From contig CAZTBB010000008.1 of NCBI GenBank assembly GCA_964611755.1, forward strand, positions 1 to 58,575: a stretch of DNA of 58,575 nucleotides, read 5' to 3'. Of this stretch, positions 34,654 through 44,171 are shown in pieces (position 1 is the stretch's first letter; the number at the start of each line of letters is the position of its first letter). Origin of the DNA: CAZTBB01 sp964611755. GTDB taxonomy: Bacteria > Pseudomonadota > Alphaproteobacteria > Micavibrionales > Micavibrionaceae. Position numbers and translations under genes: made by a program. Under the pieces are notes generated by a model. That model was not told the DNA's origin. It saw only the letters and a list, made by a program, of their open reading frames with translations, and did not search any database.

Positions 34654-35568
34654 ATGGCAATTACTGCTGCAATGGTGAAAGAACTACGCGAAAAGACGGG
34701 TGCCGGCATGATGGATGCTAAAAAGGCACTGACTGATGCGAATGGTGATATGGATGCCGCAATGGAAGAACTTCGTAAGAAGGGTATGGCCAAGGCGGAT
34801 AAAAAATCATCCCGTACAGCGGCTGAAGGTCTCGTGGCTGTTGTTACGGATGGCAACAAAGGTGCTGTGATTGAGCTGAATGCGGAAACAGATTTTGTAA
34901 GCCGTAACGAGGAGTTCCAAGCTTTTGTTCAGAAAGTGGCTCAGAATGCATTGAACGTAAACACAGTAGAAGAGCTTGCCGCATCAGAGATTGATGGGAA
35001 ATCAGTCAAAGATGGCCTTACAGACTTGATCGCCAAGATTGGTGAGAATATGTCTTTGCGCCGTATGCAAAAGCTAGAAGTGAGCGAAGGCAAAGTTGTA
35101 TCTTACGTTCATGGAGCGTTGGCCGATGGTCTTGGAAAGATCGGTGTTCTTGTGGCTCTTGAATCTGCGGGCGATGCCGGCGTTCTGGAAGCAACAGGCA
35201 AACAGGTTGCTATGCATGCTGCTGCGGCTTTCCCGAAATATCTAAACCGTGACTCTGTTGATGAGGCTGCTGCTGAAAAAGAGCGCAAGTTCTTGGTGGA
35301 GCAGGCGATGGCAGAAGGGAAACCTGAGGAGATTGCCCAGAAAATGGTTGAAGGTCGTATGCGCAAGTACTTCGAGGAGATTTGCTTGCTTGACCAGAAA
35401 TCAGTCATTGATGGCGAAACAAAAATCTCTGACGTTGTTGCCAATGCCGCAAAAGAAGCGGGTGCTGATATCAAGCTAACAGATTACGCGCGTTTCCAAC
35501 TGGGCGAAGGTATTGAAAAAGAAGCGGAAGATTTTGCGGCAGAAGTTGCAAAAGTAGCCAATGGCTAA
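34654..35568 (+). CDS. tsf: Elongation factor Ts
   Basis: Guanine nucleotide exchange factor for EF-Tu (304 residues). It begins ITAAMVKELREKTGAGMMDAKKAL, the EF-Ts UBA-like domain with the T-G-A-G-M-M motif. The second signature is ELNAETDFVSRNEEF, followed by the core and a dimerization region with AKEAGADIKLTDYARFQLGEGIE at the end. A good ribosome site (AAAGGAGA) precedes the start. A terminator-like hairpin follows. Confidence 0.97.
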   Translation: MAITAAMVKELREKTGAGMMDAKKALTDANGDMDAAMEELRKKGMAKADKKSSRTAAEGLVAVVTDGNKGAVIELNAETDFVSRNEEFQAFVQKVAQNALNVNTVEELAASEIDGKSVKDGLTDLIAKIGENMSLRRMQKLEVSEGKVVSYVHGALADGLGKIGVLVALESAGDAGVLEATGKQVAMHAAAAFPKYLNRDSVDEAAAEKERKFLVEQAMAEGKPEEIAQKMVEGRMRKYFEEICLLDQKSVIDGETKISDVVANAAKEAGADIKLTDYARFQLGEGIEKEAEDFAAEVAKVANG

Positions 35569-35601
35569 TTCTTTTTTGAAATAAGTTTAAAATTCTTAAC
35601 G

Positions 35602-35637
35602 GGCCGCATTGCTTTGCAGTGCGGCCTTGTTTATTTT
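35602..35637 (+). terminator. Rho-independent terminator after tsf
   Basis: An 11-bp stem, 35602-35612 with 35616-35626 (one G-T pair, TTT loop), is followed by TTGTTTATTTT. It stands 33 bp after the tsf stop and closes the rpsB-tsf unit. pyrH must then have its own promoter or depend on read-through. Confidence 0.85.
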
Positions 35638-35702
35638 GATGATGCCGGTTTGAAATTAAGAATGTAAAAATTATGGTTAGTGAACAAAGAATAGAGACTG
35701 AA

Positions 35703-36428
35703 ATGAGCACATCATCCCCATCCCCTTATAAACGTGTCATGTTGAAAATGTCAGGCGAGGTTCTGATGGGGCCAAATGAATATGGACTTCATCCGGAAAC
35801 TGTAAACCGCGTTGCGGCTGACATCAAACAGGTTGTCGATATCGGTGTTGAGGTGTGCGTTGTTGTTGGTGCTGGAAATATCTTTCGTGGTGTTTCAGGT
35901 GCTGCGGCCGGTATGGACCGCACAACGGCCGATTATATGGGGATGCTTGGTATTGTGATTAATGCATTGGCCTTGCAAAACGCATTAGAGGAGCTGGGCG
36001 TTGGTACACGTGTTCAATCAGCTATTCGCATGGATGCAGTATGTGAGCCATATATCCGCAGGCGTGCCTTCCGTCACATGGAAAAGGGGCGCGTTGTGAT
36101 TTTTGCCGCCGGCACGGGTAACCCTTACTTTACAACGGATACGGCCGCTGCCTTGAGGGCCTCCGAGATGGATTGTGATGCTTTGTTCAAAGGGACAAAG
36201 GTAAATGGTGTCTATTCCGATGATCCGCAGAAAAACCCGGATGCCAAGAAATATGATAGCATCTCGTATCTCGAGGTTCTGACAAAAGATCTCAAAGTAA
36301 TGGATGCAACAGCCATTTCATTGGCGCGCGAAAACAACATTCCGATTGTTGTATTTTCAGTCCGTGAAGAAGGTAATTTTGCAAAGGTAGTTCAGAATCA
36401 GGGTGAGTTTACAAAGGTAACTAACTAA
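35703..36428 (+). CDS. pyrH: UMP kinase
   Basis: Phosphorylates UMP to UDP (241 residues from the ATG at 35703; an alternative in-frame ATG is 30 bp upstream). The 241-residue form matches the standard size. It has YKRVMLKMSGEVLMG at the start, VVVGAGNIFRG, RTTADYMGMLGIVINALAL, and AAGTGNPYFTTDTAAALRASEM, all diagnostic of bacterial UMPK. The ATG at 35703 has only a weak ribosome site. It lies between tsf and frr as in most bacteria. Confidence 0.95.
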   Translation: MSTSSPSPYKRVMLKMSGEVLMGPNEYGLHPETVNRVAADIKQVVDIGVEVCVVVGAGNIFRGVSGAAAGMDRTTADYMGMLGIVINALALQNALEELGVGTRVQSAIRMDAVCEPYIRRRAFRHMEKGRVVIFAAGTGNPYFTTDTAAALRASEMDCDALFKGTKVNGVYSDDPQKNPDAKKYDSISYLEVLTKDLKVMDATAISLARENNIPIVVFSVREEGNFAKVVQNQGEFTKVTN

Positions 36429-36462
36429 TATATTTAATAAATCTAACGCGAGGAGTATAACC

Positions 36463-37017
36463 ATGCCGCATGATAGAAATGATCTTAAACGACGTATGGA
36501 TGGCGCCATATCAAATCTACAAACTGAGTTTGGCGGTTTGCGTACAGGGCGCGCCTCGGTGAGCCTGCTTGATCCGGTTCAGGTTGATGTTTACGGCTCC
36601 AAAATGCCGCTGAATCAGGTGGGAACAGTGGCCGCGCCAGAGCCTCGCTTGCTGAGTGTGCAAGTATGGGATGCTTCTAATGTGAAGGCTGTTGAGAAGG
36701 CTATTCGGGATGCCGGATTGGGCCTAAACCCTCAACCGGAAGGCAATTTAATTCGCATTCCGATTCCCGATCTGAATGAAGAGCGCCGTCAGGAACTGAC
36801 AAAGGTCGCTGGAAAATACGCTGAATCTGCGCGTATTTCTGTGCGTAATGTCCGCCGTGATGGCATGGATGAGCTGAAGAAAATGGAAAAAGACGGCGAG
36901 ATCTCCGAGGATGAGCATAAGCGCCTATCGGATGAGGTGCAAAAGCTCACGGATGAGATGATCCAAAAAATTGACACAATGTTATCGGATAAAGAAAAAG
37001 ATATCATGACCGTTTAA
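36463..37017 (+). CDS. frr: Ribosome-recycling factor
   Basis: Releases ribosomes after termination together with EF-G (184 residues, standard size). Signatures are RMDGAISNLQTEFGGLRTGRAS near the start, PLNQVGTVAAPEPRLLSV and PIPDLNEERRQELTKVAGKYAE. The C-terminal helices are rich in Lys and Glu. GAGGAG precedes the start by 8 bases. Confidence 0.97.
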   Translation: MPHDRNDLKRRMDGAISNLQTEFGGLRTGRASVSLLDPVQVDVYGSKMPLNQVGTVAAPEPRLLSVQVWDASNVKAVEKAIRDAGLGLNPQPEGNLIRIPIPDLNEERRQELTKVAGKYAESARISVRNVRRDGMDELKKMEKDGEISEDEHKRLSDEVQKLTDEMIQKIDTMLSDKEKDIMTV

Positions 37018-37063
37018 GGCGTATTTTTTAGCCGAACTTAAATTTAAAAAAGCAGATGATCCT

Positions 37064-37798
37064 ATGGACAAAGCGCCCGAAACAATCCCCCAGCATATTG
37101 CCATCATCATGGATGGTAATGGTCGCTGGGCTACACGCCGGGGCTTACCGCGCACAGCAGGCCATCGCCGCGGCGTAGAGGCTGTGCGGACAACTGTGCG
37201 TGCGGCGGCCGATTTGGGTGTGCAATATCTGACCTTCTTTGGGTTTTCGTCCGAAAATTGGAGCAGGCCTCTGGGCGAAGTCAAAGAGTTGATGAACATC
37301 TTGCGCTTTTACCTGCGTTCCGAGACCGCGGAATTGCATCGCAATAATGTCCAACTCAGAATCATCGGCAATCGCGAGGATTTGGATCCGGATATTGTTG
37401 AACTGATTGAAAATGCTGAAGAGCTGACACGTGATAATGATAAAATCACGGTTCTGATTGCCTTGAATTATGGTGGCCGTGATGAAATTATCCGTGCGGT
37501 CCAAAAAGTGGTGCAGCAATCAATCGATCATCCGGATGCGGGGACAGATCTTCTTGGTATTGAAGCCAATTTTATTGAAAATTTAATGACGGCGGACATT
37601 CCCGACCCTGATCTTTTAATCCGCACAAGCGGTGAGCAACGTGTCAGCAATTTTTTACTCTGGCAATGTGCCTATACAGAATTTGTGTTCACCGATATTC
37701 TATGGCCTGATTTTAATGCCAAGGCGCTGCAATCCTGTATTGATCAATTCAATAAGCGCGACCGTCGTTTCGGTGCCATTGATAGCGCTGAGGTATAG
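37064..37798 (+). CDS. uppS: Undecaprenyl diphosphate synthase (cis-prenyltransferase)
   Basis: Makes the C55 lipid carrier for peptidoglycan and polysaccharides (244 residues). Catalytic Asp17 is in IIMDGNGRWATRRG, followed by AGHRRGVEAVR and LTFFGFSSENWSRP. The second conserved region PDLLIRTSGEQRVSNFLLWQCAYTEF ends with FTDILWPDF. It lies in the frr-uppS-cdsA-dxr order typical of proteobacteria. Confidence 0.97.
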   Translation: MDKAPETIPQHIAIIMDGNGRWATRRGLPRTAGHRRGVEAVRTTVRAAADLGVQYLTFFGFSSENWSRPLGEVKELMNILRFYLRSETAELHRNNVQLRIIGNREDLDPDIVELIENAEELTRDNDKITVLIALNYGGRDEIIRAVQKVVQQSIDHPDAGTDLLGIEANFIENLMTADIPDPDLLIRTSGEQRVSNFLLWQCAYTEFVFTDILWPDFNAKALQSCIDQFNKRDRRFGAIDSAEV

Positions 37799-37812
37799 GG
37801 GGCGAGCTTAAA

Positions 37813-38493
37813 ATGCCTAAGTTAAACCCGATCACTCTTCAACGCCGTGTTATATCAGCGACAGTTTTAATCCCGCTTACGGTGCTTCTTTTGTATCTGG
37901 GAGGGGTCTGGTTTATGGCCCTGATTGCACTATGCACATTGCTCTGTGCAACGGAATGGGCATCGCTTGCGCGTGCCTCTGATAAGCCAAGGCTTCTTAC
38001 AATGGCCGGTTTTGTGTATCTCAGTCTTGCGTTTTACGCTTTGTATCTAATCCGCTCGGAAGGCGGGCTGGATCTGGCCTTGTTGTTTGTGGTGATGATT
38101 TGGTTCAGCGATATTTTCGCTTATTTCTTTGGTAAATTTATGGGGGGGCCTAAAATGTTACCCCAGATCAGCCCCAATAAAACATGGGCGGGTCTCATGG
38201 GCGCTATGGCCGGTCCGTTGCTTGCATGTTTTGTATATATCTCTCTTCCGTTTGATCATCTAAACCCGCTCTCGCAGGCTCCGGTCTGGATGGTTATTCC
38301 ATTTGCCGCTCTAATGGGAATAACCGCGCAGGTAGGTGATTTATTGATTTCATCGCTCAAGCGTTATGTCGGGGTGAAGGATACAGGCCATTTAATTCCC
38401 GGGCATGGCGGTCTTTTAGACAGGCTGGATGCAATGATTCTGGCGGGGCCTATTTTTCTGGCGAGCACCTATTTTTATACGGTGATAATCTAA
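37813..38493 (+). CDS. cdsA: Phosphatidate cytidylyltransferase
   Basis: Integral-membrane enzyme making CDP-diacylglycerol (226 residues, about 6-7 helices). The diagnostic C-terminal signature is visible: SSLKRYVGVKDTGHLIPGHGGLLDRLDAMI. The middle region has FSDIFAYFFGKFMGGPKMLPQISPNKTWAG with metal-binding acidic residues. It is shorter than E. coli CdsA (285) but normal for alphaproteobacteria. GGGCGAG precedes the ATG. It ends 4 bp before dxr. Confidence 0.95.
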   Translation: MPKLNPITLQRRVISATVLIPLTVLLLYLGGVWFMALIALCTLLCATEWASLARASDKPRLLTMAGFVYLSLAFYALYLIRSEGGLDLALLFVVMIWFSDIFAYFFGKFMGGPKMLPQISPNKTWAGLMGAMAGPLLACFVYISLPFDHLNPLSQAPVWMVIPFAALMGITAQVGDLLISSLKRYVGVKDTGHLIPGHGGLLDRLDAMILAGPIFLASTYFYTVII

Positions 38494-38497
38494 AATT

Positions 38498-39685
38498 ATG
38501 ACACGCAAAATCCACATATTCGGGGCCACAGGATCAATTGGGGATAGCTGCGCGGATATTGTTCTCTCTGATCCTGATCGTTTTGAAGTGGATGTTGTGT
38601 CCGCCCATAAAAACGTTGCAAAACTCGCGGAGCGGGCCATTCAGTTACAGGCAAACTGCGCCGTCATTGGGGATGAGGATTTATATAATGACCTCAGCCA
38701 AGCGTTGAGCGGCACCAATATCGATGTTCTGGCAGGCAAGCAGGCGCTGTGCGATGCTGCCTCACGCCCGGCCGATATAAGTATTGCCGCAATTATGGGG
38801 ATGGCCGGGCTGGCACCACTCATGAAAATGTTGCAGCACAGCCGGCACGTGGCCATTGCAAACAAGGAACCTCTTGTTGCGGCGGGAGAGCTGGTCAAGG
38901 CCGTCGCAGACAGGCACAACACAAAAATTTTGCCCCTTGATAGTGAGCATAATGCGATTTTTCAGGTTTTTGAAAACCATAACCGTGCCTATATGAAGCG
39001 CTTGATTTTAACTGCCTCTGGCGGGCCATTTCGAACCTGGTCCAAAGAGCAGATCGAACAGGCATAATTGCAGGACGCCCTTAATCATCCAAACTGGTCG
39101 ATGGGTGATAAAATAACAATCGATAGCGCCACGCTGATGAATAAGGGGCTGGAAGTGATCGAGGCGCATCATTTATTTGATATCAAGGCCGGCGATATTG
39201 ACGTTATTATTCATCCGCAATCCATTATTCATTCCATGGTGGAATATGCGGATGGCTCAATCCTCTCCCAAATGGGGGCGAGTGATATGCGTACGCCCAT
39301 CGCCTATGCCATGGCATGGCCGGAGCGCATGGATACGCCCGGGCAGCGTCTGGATTTAAATGCACTAAAACAACTTGATTTTGCAGAGCCGGATTTTGAT
39401 AAATTTCCCGCCCTAAAATTGGCATATGAATGTTTAGAGCAAGGCCAGGGTGCCTGTCTTACGCTGAATGCCGCCAATGAAATCGCTGTGGGGGCATTTT
39501 TAGAGCAAAAGATTGGTTTTGGTGAAATTATACACTATGTTAAGCATGCTCTTGAGGCTATTGATTTCCAAAAGCGCTATGATGGGTTAGAAGAAATAAG
39601 TGCACAGGATGAATATGTGCGTGAGTTTACCTTGCAGGCTATCGGACAACACGCCAAACAGCATGCAGGAGCAATAAAAGGATAA
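38498..39685 (+). pseudogene. dxr: 1-deoxy-D-xylulose 5-phosphate reductoisomerase, with in-frame TAA
   Basis: Dxr converts DXP to MEP in isoprenoid synthesis. The frame encodes about 394 residues in total, the normal length, but codon 190 (39065-39067) is TAA. Before the stop: the NADPH-binding GATGSIGDS and Asp148/Glu150 in LDSEHNAIFQ. After it, with no frame change: LQDALNHPNWSMGDKITID, then Asn215/Lys216/Glu219 in LMNKGLEVIE. The metal and substrate ligands are therefore split between the two parts. One C-to-T change (CAA to TAA) would explain it. Alternatives are a base-call error, read-through, or restart at the TTG directly after the stop. Since the pathway is usually essential and neighbours are intact, I suspect an error or a rare event. 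Confidence 0.85.
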
Positions 39686-39694
39686 AGAGGACCA

Positions 39695-41081
39695 ATGGAT
39701 TATCTTTCATATTTTCAAGAGTTTAGCAGCAATGTATGGATCTATGGCGGATCGTTTTTACTGGTGCTCAGTATTCTGGTTTTTATCCATGAATGGGGGC
39801 ATTACATCGTAGCGCGCATGTGTGGTGTTCGCGTGGAGACGTTCTCGATTGGTTTTGGGCCCGAATTATTCGGCAGAACGGACCGTAAGGGAACGCATTG
39901 GAAATTCTCGATTATTCCCTTGGGTGGGTATGTGAAGCTATTCGGTGATGTCGATCCGGCAAGCGCACAGCATACAGATGAGGTTGAAGATGCCCAGACG
40001 GGGAAAAAACGTGTTTTAACACCGACAGAGCTGCAAGAAACATTTTTTAACAAACCCGTCTGGAAACGTGCTCTGGTTGTTGCCGCAGGGCCGGGTATTA
40101 ATTACCTGTTTGCGATTGTTCTTATGGCTGGGCTTTTTGTTTATACAGGCCAACCTGTAACACCGCCGGAGGGCGCCGCCGTTGTTGTTGGCTCAAGCGC
40201 AGATGAGCATGGGTTCAAACCGCATGATCGTATTATTTCCATTGATGGCAAATCGGTATCGTCTTTCGAAGATATTCGCCGAGAGATGATGATTGCCTTG
40301 GATGAAGAGCGTCATTTTGTTGTCGACCGTGCGGGGGAGGTGCTTGATATTCATGCCGCGCCTAAAAAGAAGGAGTTTGAAGACCGCTTTGGATTTAAGC
40401 AAAGTATTGGCCTTCTTGGCCTGATTAGCCCGCGCCAGGCCGTCAATATTGAACGTATTGTTCGTGTTGATAATATCTCCTTTGAAGAGGGGCAGGCGGA
40501 ACGTGTGCGCGCAGCTCTTCTTCGTAAGATGGATCAAACAATTGAAGTCGAAATTTTAGTAAAGAATGGGGATAATGATCGTTTGATTATTCGTCCGCGG
40601 GCCGAGTTTAACGATGCTTTGCGCGATTCCGAAAGCAAAGAACATAATATTTTGTTTTTGGCAGATCGGCAGGGCAATGACATGGTCAAACACTCTGTTG
40701 GATCTGCTTTGTTGGCAGCTCTAAAGCAAACCTATGTGATAACACGCGGTACGTTGGAGGCTCTCGGGCAAATGATTACCGGGGCGCGCAGTGCCGCCGA
40801 ACTTGGCGGTATTATCCGGATTGGTGCAATTGCNNNNNNNNNNAGGGCTTATCGCTTTGATTATGTTTACTGCTCTCTTATCCATTAATCTGGGGCTGAT
40901 TAACCTCTTCCCGATTCCGATGCTGGATGGTGGCCATCTGGTTTTTTATGCGGCCGAAGCGGCATTGGGCAAACCCGTGCCGGAAAAAGTTCAGGAATAC
41001 GCCTTCAGAGTAGGGCTGGTCTTCTTGGTCGGTATCATGCTGTTTGCCAATATCAATGATATTGTTCAGCTGGTCTTATAA
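39695..41081 (+). CDS. rseP: Site-2 protease RseP/RasP (gap in assembly)
   Basis: Membrane zinc metalloprotease that cuts membrane-bound anti-sigma factors and leftover signal peptides. HEWGHY (zinc ligands and catalytic Glu) is in the first helix, a PDZ-like domain follows around residues 165-225 (PHDRIISIDGKSV), and NLFPIPMLDGGHL with the third ligand lies near the C-terminus. Ten N at 40834-40843 interrupt it. The frame before (39695) and after differ by one base if the gap is exactly 10, so the number is a placeholder: a multiple of three, probably 15-18 bases by comparison with the family, would restore it. So it is likely one intact gene of about 460 residues. Confidence 0.9.
40834..40843. 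other. Assembly gap (10 N)
   Basis: Ten consecutive N inside rseP, in the loop between GAIA and GLIALIM of the penultimate membrane region. The protein frame is not maintained across 10 bases, so the true length is not 10. Confidence 0.98.
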
Positions 41082-41084
41082 AAT

Positions 41085-41156
41085 TTGCATCTTGTTATTT
41101 TATTGCCTATAAGAGCTTGAAATATAATGATTGGGGATTGGAATCTTTCTAATTCC
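41085..41156 (+). promoter_or_regulatory. Possible bamA promoter and small inverted repeat
   Basis: TTGCAT (41085-41090), 17 bp, TATAAG (41108-41113) begins just after the rseP stop, in the 163-bp gap before bamA. Downstream, GGAAT (41140-41144) and ATTCC (41152-41156) form a short inverted repeat that might be an operator. The leader would be about 125 nt. Support is only by consensus match. Confidence 0.35.
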
Positions 41157-41244
41157 TTGATATGTATTTCAGGTTATTAGTATGGTGTCGTTAAATACAA
41201 ATCCGCGGCATTTTTTTTAAAGGTAAATTGAAGGATAGTCAGAT

Positions 41245-43530
41245 ATGAGACATAACACCGACCTTAGAGTTTTTCTAGCGGCCTGTCTTTTTATGAGTGT
41301 TATGTTCAGCGCGGTTGTGGTTCAGGCGGCGACTATCCGTGATATTAAAATTACAGGCACGGAGCGTATCGACCCTGCTACGGTTTTGTCCTATCTCCCG
41401 ATTGGTATCAATGATAACGCAGACCGCTCGGATCTTGACCGCGCCTTGAAGGCTTTGTTCGGGACGGGGCTTTTTGCCGATGTATCTTTGAGCCTGAGTG
41501 GCAGCACTTTGATTGTTGATCTTGTCGAAAACCCGATTATCAATGAAATTGTCTTTGAAGGTAATTCCCAACTCGATGATGAAGAGTTGGAGCCGGAAAT
41601 CCAACTTCGCCCGCGTCAGGTTTTTACCCGCACTAAAGTGCAGGAAGATGTGAGTCGCCTGTACCAGCTTTACCGTCGTAATGGCCGCTTTTCAGCTACG
41701 ATTGAGCCCAAGTTAATCCGGTTGGATCAAAACCGCGTTAATCTGGTCTTCGAAGTCCAGGAGGGGCCGGTCACCAAGGTGCGCACAATTCGCTTTGTCG
41801 GGAATGAACGCTTTGATGATGCCACCTTGCGTAGCGAGATCAGCACAAAGGAAACGGAATGGTACCGCTTTATTACTGTGGATGACCGTTATGACCCTGA
41901 TCGCATTGCATATGATCAGGAATTATTGCGCCGTTTTTACTTAAGCAATGGTTATGCTGATTTCCGCATTATTTCAGCCATTGCGGAGCTTGCCGATGAT
42001 CGCAGTTATTTTTATCTGACCTTTACGGTCGATGAGGGAGAGCGCTACCGCTATGGCGATATCAGTATTGATTCCCAGATCCGTAACTTTGATCCGGAAG
42101 TTCTCAAACAATCCGTATCTCTAAAACAGAATGATTGGTATGACGTGAATGATGTCGAGACCACAATTGATGATATGACGACTCAATTGGGGGATTTGCA
42201 ATATGCGTTCGTGAATGTGAACAGCAATCTATCGCGTAACCGCGAAGAAAAAATTATTGATATTGTCTTCCGCATTAATGAAACACCGCGCGTTTTCGTG
42301 GAGCGTATTAACATTGATGGGAATTCCCGTACCTTGGATAAGGTTATTCGCCGTGAGATGGAAGTTGTTGAAGGCGACCCGTTCAATCGAACGAAGATTT
42401 CCCGCTCTATTCAAAATATCCGTAACTTGAATTACTTTGAAACAGTGGATGTTGATGTAAGGCCGGGTACTGCTGCTGACAAATCAAATATTGATGTTAA
42501 TGTGACAGAAAAATCAACGGGTGAACTCTCGATTGGTGCCGGTTTCTCGACCACGGATGGCTTGCTTGCAGATTTCCGTATTCAGGAGCGTAACTTGCTT
42601 GGCCGAGGCCAGCTTCTGGGCTTTGGTGTGACCTTGGCGGGGGAGCGCACAGAATTTGATGTGTCCTTCACCGAGCCACATTTCATGAACCGTGATATTT
42701 CCGCCGGTTTTGATGTTTTTCACGTAACACGTGACCTGCAAGATGAGAGCTCCTTCGATCAGGAGCGCACAGGCGGCGCATTCCGCGTTGGTTATCCTTT
42801 GTCGAAAAATTGGAGACAAACCCTGCGTCTACGTGGTGAGCGTAATAAGGTGACGGATGTGGAGGCAAATGCATCACGCTTTATTCGGGATCAGGAAGGG
42901 GAGCGCGACACAATCGGCCTGAGCCAGCGCGTGACCTATGATAATCGTGACAGTACTCTTTTCCCAACTGATGGGTTTTTATTCTGGCTTGGTACGGAAG
43001 TAACCGGCTTTGGTGCTGACTCACAATATGTATCGGGGAATACAGGGGCATCCTTCTATTACCCTGTCACAGAAAAGATTGTGTTCAACCTGTTGGGTGA
43101 GGTGGGCACTATTGAAGGTTATAGTGATACCGATGTTGCCATTAACGAGCGTTATTTCCTTGGCGGAAATAATCTGCGCGGTTTTGAGCAGGCGGGTGTT
43201 GGTCCCCGTGATACAGCCACTAATGATGCCCTTGGCGGTAAACGCTACTACCGCGGTACGGCAGAGTTTTCTTTCCCGATTTATGGTCTGGATGAGGAGC
43301 TCGGCATCAAGGGGCACGCCTTTAGCGATTTTGGTTCGCTGTTTGAATTGGAGGAAGGCGATTCCGGGCCGAATATTGAAGATGAAAGCTCATTGCGTTC
43401 ATCTGTCGGGGTCGGTTTATCATGGCGTTCACCATTCGGGCCATTGCGCATAGACATTGCAGAGGCTATATCCAAAGAGGATTATGATGAAACAGAAGTC
43501 TTCCGCTTTAACTTTGGAACACGTTTTTAA
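41245..43530 (+). CDS. bamA: Outer membrane protein assembly factor BamA
   Basis: Inserts beta-barrel proteins in the outer membrane (761 residues). A signal peptide covers about residues 1-29 (cut near VQA/ATIRD). Five POTRA repeats follow (each ending in VxFxVxEG-like strands, for example VNLVFEVQEGP), and the 16-strand barrel begins near residue 430 (GELSIGAGFSTTDG). The L6 loop has the NLRGFE form of the (V/I)RGF motif, and the last residue is Phe (FNFGTRF), the normal C-terminal barrel signal. It follows rseP, as in alphaproteobacteria. Confidence 0.97.
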   Translation: MRHNTDLRVFLAACLFMSVMFSAVVVQAATIRDIKITGTERIDPATVLSYLPIGINDNADRSDLDRALKALFGTGLFADVSLSLSGSTLIVDLVENPIINEIVFEGNSQLDDEELEPEIQLRPRQVFTRTKVQEDVSRLYQLYRRNGRFSATIEPKLIRLDQNRVNLVFEVQEGPVTKVRTIRFVGNERFDDATLRSEISTKETEWYRFITVDDRYDPDRIAYDQELLRRFYLSNGYADFRIISAIAELADDRSYFYLTFTVDEGERYRYGDISIDSQIRNFDPEVLKQSVSLKQNDWYDVNDVETTIDDMTTQLGDLQYAFVNVNSNLSRNREEKIIDIVFRINETPRVFVERINIDGNSRTLDKVIRREMEVVEGDPFNRTKISRSIQNIRNLNYFETVDVDVRPGTAADKSNIDVNVTEKSTGELSIGAGFSTTDGLLADFRIQERNLLGRGQLLGFGVTLAGERTEFDVSFTEPHFMNRDISAGFDVFHVTRDLQDESSFDQERTGGAFRVGYPLSKNWRQTLRLRGERNKVTDVEANASRFIRDQEGERDTIGLSQRVTYDNRDSTLFPTDGFLFWLGTEVTGFGADSQYVSGNTGASFYYPVTEKIVFNLLGEVGTIEGYSDTDVAINERYFLGGNNLRGFEQAGVGPRDTATNDALGGKRYYRGTAEFSFPIYGLDEELGIKGHAFSDFGSLFELEEGDSGPNIEDESSLRSSVGVGLSWRSPFGPLRIDIAEAISKEDYDETEVFRFNFGTRF

Positions 43531-43582
43531 GGCTAGTTAGAAAGAATTTACCTGTAATAAAAACAAGAAAGGATCGCTGCCA

Positions 43583-44152
43583 ATGTTGGCTGTACGAACG
43601 CATATATTTTTGGCCATGTTTATCTGTGCCCTATTCTCTGGTGCGCTTTTACCGTCTGAGGCTTATGCTCAGGCTCAGGATAAAGCGGGGGCGTCCGTTG
43701 CGGTTGTGAATGTCCAGAAGATTTTAACCGAATCCAAAGCCGCTGAGAGTATTCAGGGGCAGGCCCAAAAGCGCCGTAAAGAGCTGCAAGAAGAATTCTC
43801 CAAGCTTGAAGATAGCCTGAGAGAGAATGAAAAAAAATTGCTCGAGCAAAGAGCCTCTCTGAGCACGGAAGAATTCATGAAAAAGCGCGATGATTTTGAA
43901 CAAAAACTTCTAGAGGCCCGATCAAAAGCACAGCGCGAGCGCCGTACACTAGACGAAGCCCTTTTGAGCGCAACAAACACAATCAGAGGCGAAATCCTAA
44001 AGGTTGTATCAAAGCTTGCTGAGGAGCGCGGCTACGACCTTGTTCTGACACGCCAGAATATAGTGTTGGTCAGCAAGTCTCATGACATCACAGAAGATGT
44101 TTTAGGAGCGGTAAACAAGGCTTTGCCGAAATTGAACCTTAAACTCTCTTAG
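43583..44152 (+). CDS. skp: OmpH/Skp family periplasmic chaperone
   Basis: Periplasmic chaperone for outer membrane proteins (189 residues). The signal peptide is about 30 residues (LFSGALLPSEAYAQ, cut near AYA/QAQ). After VAVVNVQKILTES, a long charged coiled coil (about residues 55-150, KRRKELQEEFSKLEDSLRE) makes the tentacle arms, and the C-terminal strand follows (YDLVLTRQNIVLVS). It is between bamA and lpxD, the usual place. Confidence 0.93.
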   Translation: MLAVRTHIFLAMFICALFSGALLPSEAYAQAQDKAGASVAVVNVQKILTESKAAESIQGQAQKRRKELQEEFSKLEDSLRENEKKLLEQRASLSTEEFMKKRDDFEQKLLEARSKAQRERRTLDEALLSATNTIRGEILKVVSKLAEERGYDLVLTRQNIVLVSKSHDITEDVLGAVNKALPKLNLKLS

Positions 44153-44171
44153 ATCACAAGAAGGGACCGGC

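Noticed and set aside
39068..39685. Separate gene starting with TTG after the dxr stop
   Set aside because: The frame continues the Dxr family alignment without loss of residues and lacks its own convincing ribosome site, so it is treated as the second half of dxr.
40791..41081. Separate small membrane protein after the N gap
   Set aside because: Its residues after the gap (NLFPIPMLDGGHL) are the C-terminal part of RseP; the apparent start lies in the shifted frame before the gap.
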